A stretch of 64,000 nucleotides of DNA from Brevibacillus fortis (GTDB lineage Bacteria; Bacillota; Bacilli; Brevibacillales; Brevibacillaceae): the NCBI RefSeq assembly GCF_003013395.1, contig NZ_PXZM01000001.1, forward strand, positions 141,279 through 205,278, read 5' to 3'. Position numbers and translations under genes: made by a program. The notes under the pieces are model-generated. The model was not told the origin of the DNA. It did not search any database and worked only from the letters and a program-made list of their open reading frames with translations. Shown one piece after another: positions 60,531 through 64,000 of this stretch. The stretch's first letter is position 1; the number at the start of each line of letters is the position of its first letter.

Positions 60531-60773
60531 TTACTCGAAATTCACTTTCATAATGTCCAGGAAAGGAATCTTCCTAGTTACTCCGTTGTCATCAACGTGA
60601 ACTAGCCTTGTACGCGAGTCAAGAACTGTGATCCGTCCTCGGACTTTCTCAGGCATTCCCCAAACAATCAACGACCTTTCGTCACCATCATCTTTAGCTT
60701 CAACGAGCTGATTCCCCAATTCCTCTAATTCAAATTCATCGCGGGTCGGTCGCTTGGGTGTTGCCTTTGCCAT
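60531..60773 (-). CDS. YolD-like protein, short form
   Basis: An 80-residue protein. The C-terminal half (VWGMPEKVRGRITVLDSRTRLVHVDD then KIPFLDIMKV, with ordinary spacing) matches the YolD-like family, which accompanies UvrX/DinB-type polymerases in Bacilli. Split as written: VWGMPEKVRGRI, RLVHVDD, IPFLDI. The N-terminus lacks the usual PEH segment. It lies 11 bp downstream of another YolD-like gene. Confidence 0.7.
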   Translation of the reverse strand: MAKATPKRPTRDEFELEELGNQLVEAKDDGDERSLIVWGMPEKVRGRITVLDSRTRLVHVDDNGVTRKIPFLDIMKVNFE

Positions 60774-60784
60774 TCAAATCCCCC

Positions 60785-61132
60785 TTAGCTTCTAACATCA
60801 ATAATGGTATCCATCGGAATCCATTGGACATCTTCATCCGTAAGCAACTTTACTTTTCTGCTATTCGTATCGACCCACTCAACTTTTCCCCACATCCTGC
60901 ACGTAGTTCCAAGGCCATTTTTCTCGCGTTTCCACCAAGTAATCGCGACAGCATAGTTTTCTCGTCCGGCGTCTCTGAGTTGGTAATGAAACGATTCAAG
61001 CTCATCCTGCTCAAGTATAGGCATAGGTACGAGTTTGTCATCTTCTCTCATTGATAGATACATTTCCCGATGCTCCGGAAGCACAAAACGACTGGCCACG
61101 AATACATTTTCCTTTTTGGACACGCTCATCAC
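60785..61132 (-). CDS. yolD: YolD-like family protein
   Basis: A 115-residue protein of the YolD-like family: VLPEHREMYLSMREDD, the MWGKVEWVD strand and IPMDTIIDV at the end are characteristic. YolD-like proteins are encoded next to error-prone polymerases and may modulate them. GTG 61132 (7 nt after GAGGAG) or ATG 61129 starts it, overlapping the upstream stop. Confidence 0.85.
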   Translation of the reverse strand: MMSVSKKENVFVASRFVLPEHREMYLSMREDDKLVPMPILEQDELESFHYQLRDAGRENYAVAITWWKREKNGLGTTCRMWGKVEWVDTNSRKVKLLTDEDVQWIPMDTIIDVRS

Positions 61133-61497
61133 TTGTTCTCTCCTCGCTGTTCATTTTGGGTCCACAAATGGACGAGTTCCTGACACTCTGCCCGCAAAAC
61201 CTCAATCGTATAGATTGCTTCTCGCACGTACCCGCGTTGTCGATAGTGGACGACATACATATGTCCCTGACGCCGTGAGCTGACTACTATGCACCCTCTC
61301 TGCCCCAAGATGCGACGCAGCTGGTGATGCTGCCGCTCCGCCCACCGCGAGAGCTCATCGAACATCATCTGATAAGAAAATTTCAACGGCACAATCCGCA
61401 TCTGCCCCAGATCGACCATGACCGCCCGAAACAAAATGCCAAATAAAATATACTGGCGTATCAATTCCTGCTCGTCTGACACCATCGACTCCGTCAC
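61129..61497 (-). CDS. Hypothetical protein of the UvrX operon
   Basis: A 122-residue basic helical protein with a Gln/His/Arg-rich middle (RWAERQHHQLRRIL). GTG 61497 overlaps the UvrX stop as GTGA, with GGAGG 9 nt upstream, and its end overlaps the yolD start. The tight coupling on both sides shows it belongs to the operon. Such small proteins occur beside UvrX in other Bacilli; function unknown. Confidence 0.75.
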   Translation of the reverse strand: MTESMVSDEQELIRQYILFGILFRAVMVDLGQMRIVPLKFSYQMMFDELSRWAERQHHQLRRILGQRGCIVVSSRRQGHMYVVHYRQRGYVREAIYTIEVLRAECQELVHLWTQNEQRGENK

Positions 61498-62735
61498 TTG
61501 TAGTGTCCTCCGATCTTACGTGCGCGCTCTTTCGCCTGACCTGATTCTAACAACGAGGAGGCCCTCAAGATAGCATCATTCCCATATTTGTCCCGGATGT
61601 CATCCATGGCATGGGCTAGTGACTGTCTTTTCACATTGTCTGTAAACAAATTCAATTGCAGGGCGTTATCAGGGACAAGCTGCCCCAGATTGACACCGAT
61701 ACTGCGGACGGGCGTTTCCTGCCAGTGACGATCAAACAGAAAACAAGCTGCATCGTATAATGTTATGGCATCGTTCGTCTGTTCCGTGAGCTTCATCTGC
61801 CTCCCAAAGCCCGTTCCGGCAGCCAAATCAGCTCCACGACAGCCCACAGACAGAACGGAGCCAATCAGTTCCTTTTTCCGCGCGCGACGGCAAACTTCTT
61901 CGCACAGCTCAAGCAATATAACCTTGATTTCTGCTGCTGTATGATAATCCCGTGGCAACGTCATGTGATGACCGATCCCTTTTTGTGTTTCATAGGAACC
62001 AAGAGCCACAGGCGAATCGTCTATTCCATGAGCCGTGCGCCATAGCACTTCCCCGTTCACTCCCCAGTGGCGAGTAAGTATCGCTGGCCTCATATCAGCA
62101 AGCTGCCCGATCTGATAGACGCCCATTCGATGAAAATGGCGCTTCAAACGTGAGCCTACCCCGAACAGCTTTTCAATCGGAAGCTTCCAGAGTGTATTGG
62201 ACAACTCCTCTTTCTTTAACCAAAATACACCCTCTTCATTTTTCTTGGCGAAATTGTCACATGCCATCTTCGCCAGGACTTTATTCTCCCCTATACCGAC
62301 ACGGCAATTAATGCCGGTTTCGAGCCAGACGCGTCGTCGAATTTGCTGTGCCATCTCCAGTGGATCTCCAAACAAATGAACGCTTCCAGTTACATCTAGA
62401 AATTGTTCGTCGATACTGAAAGGTTCCACCAAGTCGGTAAAAGCCTCAAATATCTTTGTTATCTGCATCGATCTGTGAATATACATTTCCATTCGAGGAC
62501 GTACTACCACAAGCTGTCGGCATTTTTGCTGAGCTTGCCATAACGCTTCAGCTGTAACAACCCCATATGATTTTGCGATCGGGCAGGCTGCTAAAATGAT
62601 ACCACTTCTTCTCTCCGGGTCTCCTGCAACAACAACAGGTTTGTTCCGAATTTGTGGATTAGCAGCTTTCTCTACACTCGCATAAAAACTTTGCATGTCG
62701 ATTAAAAAAACAAGTCTATTTTTTAATCTAATCAT
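61494..62735 (-). CDS. uvrX: UvrX-like Y-family DNA polymerase
   Basis: The 413-residue protein has the Y-family palm motifs LIDMQSFYASVE and FSIDEQFLDVTG (catalytic Asp and Glu), a little-finger region, and a probable sliding-clamp motif QLNLF near residue 360. It matches the UvrX branch found on SP-beta-like phages and in Bacilli chromosomes. It is an SOS-type lesion-bypass enzyme. It heads a five-gene operon, with a LexA-box-like sequence about 50 bp upstream. Confidence 0.9.
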   Translation of the reverse strand: MIRLKNRLVFLIDMQSFYASVEKAANPQIRNKPVVVAGDPERRSGIILAACPIAKSYGVVTAEALWQAQQKCRQLVVVRPRMEMYIHRSMQITKIFEAFTDLVEPFSIDEQFLDVTGSVHLFGDPLEMAQQIRRRVWLETGINCRVGIGENKVLAKMACDNFAKKNEEGVFWLKKEELSNTLWKLPIEKLFGVGSRLKRHFHRMGVYQIGQLADMRPAILTRHWGVNGEVLWRTAHGIDDSPVALGSYETQKGIGHHMTLPRDYHTAAEIKVILLELCEEVCRRARKKELIGSVLSVGCRGADLAAGTGFGRQMKLTEQTNDAITLYDAACFLFDRHWQETPVRSIGVNLGQLVPDNALQLNLFTDNVKRQSLAHAMDDIRDKYGNDAILRASSLLESGQAKERARKIGGHYK

Positions 62736-62786
62736 ACACTACACCCCTAAAATAGGTTCATGCGTTCGCGTTGTTTATCATTGAAC

Positions 62787-62800
62787 CAAACACATGTTCT
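62787..62800. promoter_or_regulatory. Candidate LexA (SOS) box of the uvrX operon
   Basis: On the minus strand AGAACATGTGTTTG matches the CGAACRNRYGTTYC/G consensus except for the first base (and last, depending on the version). It lies 52 bp upstream of uvrX. Confidence 0.6.
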
Positions 62801-62820
62801 TATTTTATGACGGGTGATAA

Positions 62821-62853
62821 AAAAAGAAAAGCCCCACTTTTTAGTGGAGCTTC
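62821..62853 (-). terminator. Terminator of the two membrane protein genes
   Basis: Minus-strand GCTCCACT/AGTGGGGC stem followed by a T-rich run (TTTTCTTTTT). Confidence 0.82.
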
Positions 62854-62859
62854 TCATTT

Positions 62860-63231
62860 TTATGACATCTTCATTTTGAAGTGATTGTCATCAAACAAAT
62901 CCCTGAATGCTATATTCATATTGCGAACGAAATTTGCACCAGTAAGATACTTCCCAGTCATTGCAACAAATGTGGGCATTAGCCAAGGAGTTTCTTTCAG
63001 GCAGAGTATATAAAATCTGACTTTCCGTTTACCTTCCAATTCTTTACCAACCACCTTAATTGCAGTAAAGCAGATAAGCAAATAGGCAATGGGAAGTAAG
63101 AAGGCAAATAAAAGCAGAGTGCCTCGGACGCGATAATGATACAATTTAATCATGGCTCCAACTGATACGGAAGAATAAGCGACGAGTAAGACAATAGGCA
63201 GTATCTCACTTAATGCAACTATTGTGTTCAT
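62860..63231 (-). CDS. Small integral membrane protein
   Basis: A 123-residue protein with about two to three hydrophobic helices in the first 62 residues and a soluble, Phe/Lys-rich tail. It starts 2 bp after the stop of the preceding membrane-protein gene, so they are co-translated. No family recognised. Confidence 0.65.
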   Translation of the reverse strand: MNTIVALSEILPIVLLVAYSSVSVGAMIKLYHYRVRGTLLLFAFLLPIAYLLICFTAIKVVGKELEGKRKVRFYILCLKETPWLMPTFVAMTGKYLTGANFVRNMNIAFRDLFDDNHFKMKMS

Positions 63232-63233
63232 GA

Positions 63234-63731
63234 TTATCCCTCCAATCCAGTTTCCTTGCCAGCGATAACAATTTGTTCCAATTTGCTTTGATAAATAAAA
63301 GGATCGATCCCAGTCAGAAAAACATTAAAACCTACAATACACCATATGATCATTACAGGAAAAGTTTCCCCAGAAAAAACAACAAAGTTTTTTGCAACCA
63401 TGACCATTATGTTTTCGCCTTCTGGGACAATCGTAAAAACTCCACTACTTGCAATAAATCCAAACGCCGCCCAAAAACCACAGGTAACAAGGCCGACTCG
63501 TCTGGCAATGATCCTTAGCTTTGTGTCTGGCTTAAACCTTAAATAGTCCATTGCAAGAGGTGTAAAGAATAGTATCAATGAGGTAAAGAACCCTAAATTG
63601 ATCCCTAGTCCTAGTATCGTCCAAGCTATTATTGTATATGCAAATCTTGCCCACAAATGATTGAAAACTGTAGGCTCATCACTCGGATATGCGTGTACAT
63701 GGTCTAATTCAACCTTTGCCTGGTTAGACAT
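63234..63731 (-). CDS. Integral membrane protein
   Basis: A 165-residue protein with four predicted membrane helices and hydrophilic ends. ATG 63731 follows AGGGGG. It is coupled to the next small membrane protein and ended by the 62821-62853 terminator. The pair might be phage- or plasmid-derived (transport, immunity or bacteriocin-related), but nothing specific is visible. Confidence 0.65.
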   Translation of the reverse strand: MSNQAKVELDHVHAYPSDEPTVFNHLWARFAYTIIAWTILGLGINLGFFTSLILFFTPLAMDYLRFKPDTKLRIIARRVGLVTCGFWAAFGFIASSGVFTIVPEGENIMVMVAKNFVVFSGETFPVMIIWCIVGFNVFLTGIDPFIYQSKLEQIVIAGKETGLEG

Positions 63732-63753
63732 CTTTATCCCCCTGCTTACCATT

Positions 63754-64000
63754 TAACTCAATTTCTACTACATTGTCGACCTTGCCCACATTCTAGCAAA
63801 TTATGGGTACATTGTCTCTACTTTTTACTCATTTTTCCATTTTCAATTTGCAAACACCAGTCAAAACAATTCATTCTTTAGCACATACTATCCTGTTCCT
63901 TACATGTATATAGATTAGACCATCAGCGCTAATTTCCAACAAAATTACGAGTAATTGTAAAGAAATAGCCCTCCTCGGATTGTGATATGCTCCCCTTCAG
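63754..64000. other. Gene-free right edge
   Basis: I see no ORF, RNA or clear promoter in this A+T-rich end. A single TTGCCCAC (63783-63790) resembles the GGGCA repeats of clusters A and C on the other strand. Confidence 0.4.

Noticed and set aside
62763..62776. Second LexA box (CGAACGCATGAACC) upstream of uvrX
   Set aside because: The right half lacks the GTTY core; only the site at 62787-62800 fits.

Overview
The window looks like chromosome of an aerobic, endospore-forming Bacilli member, most likely a Brevibacillus-type species (Paenibacillaceae). That is inferred, not proven. The support is Gram-positive Shine-Dalgarno sites, many GTG/TTG starts, sporulation and germination genes (lytH-like, yunB, a gerA-type tricistron, a YhcN/YlaJ lipoprotein) and many relatives of Bacillus subtilis yut/yun/yha genes (lipA, yutD, yutE, yunB, yunC, yunD, yunE, yunF, yhaN, yhaO). 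No rRNA, tRNA, CRISPR array or intact transposase was seen.

Layout. 0-10.9 kb: a secreted metallophosphoesterase cut by the left edge and preceded by a Pho-box, a cysteine-rich regulator, yutE with a tiny coupled membrane protein, glpX, a Gly-Trp repeat protein, yutD, a spore lipoprotein, lipA and yhaO-yhaN. 10.9-18.1 kb: DJ-1/PfpI protein, lytH, a TetR-aldehyde dehydrogenase pair with a clear promoter and operator, and a gerA-type operon. 18.2-22.3 kb: the riboflavin operon ribD-E-BA-H behind two complete FMN riboswitches in series, each with its own terminator. 22.3-24.8 kb: HAD and YdbC-like proteins, a lipoprotein and a frameshifted gene remnant. 24.9-30.6 kb: a sigma-54 circuit in which a binding protein, sensor kinase and NtrC-type regulator lie upstream of a di-heme cytochrome gene that has a textbook -24/-12 promoter and duplicated upstream sites. 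30.8-53.3 kb: mostly core genes, including yunB, an efflux pump with a possible leader-peptide attenuator, cysteine dioxygenase, a HemAT-like sensor, corA, an HD-GYP protein, the yunC-D-E-F set, aspartokinase, a flotillin operon and a MocR/EamA divergent pair.

53.3-64 kb is accessory and visibly richer in A+T. It holds gene debris, small orphan membrane proteins, clusters of short direct repeats with about 11 bp period resembling integrase arm sites, an Xre-type repressor facing a small gene pair, a peptidase/lipoprotein pair bracketed by two near-identical terminators, and a probable LexA-controlled operon joining a UvrX-type polymerase, a small unknown protein, two YolD-like proteins and an ATP-dependent DNA ligase.

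The most distinctive items are the tandem FMN riboswitches, the sigma-54 cytochrome circuit, the SOS polymerase-ligase operon and the predicted attenuator of the efflux pump. All homology statements come from reading the sequence and remembered family features; no database search was possible.
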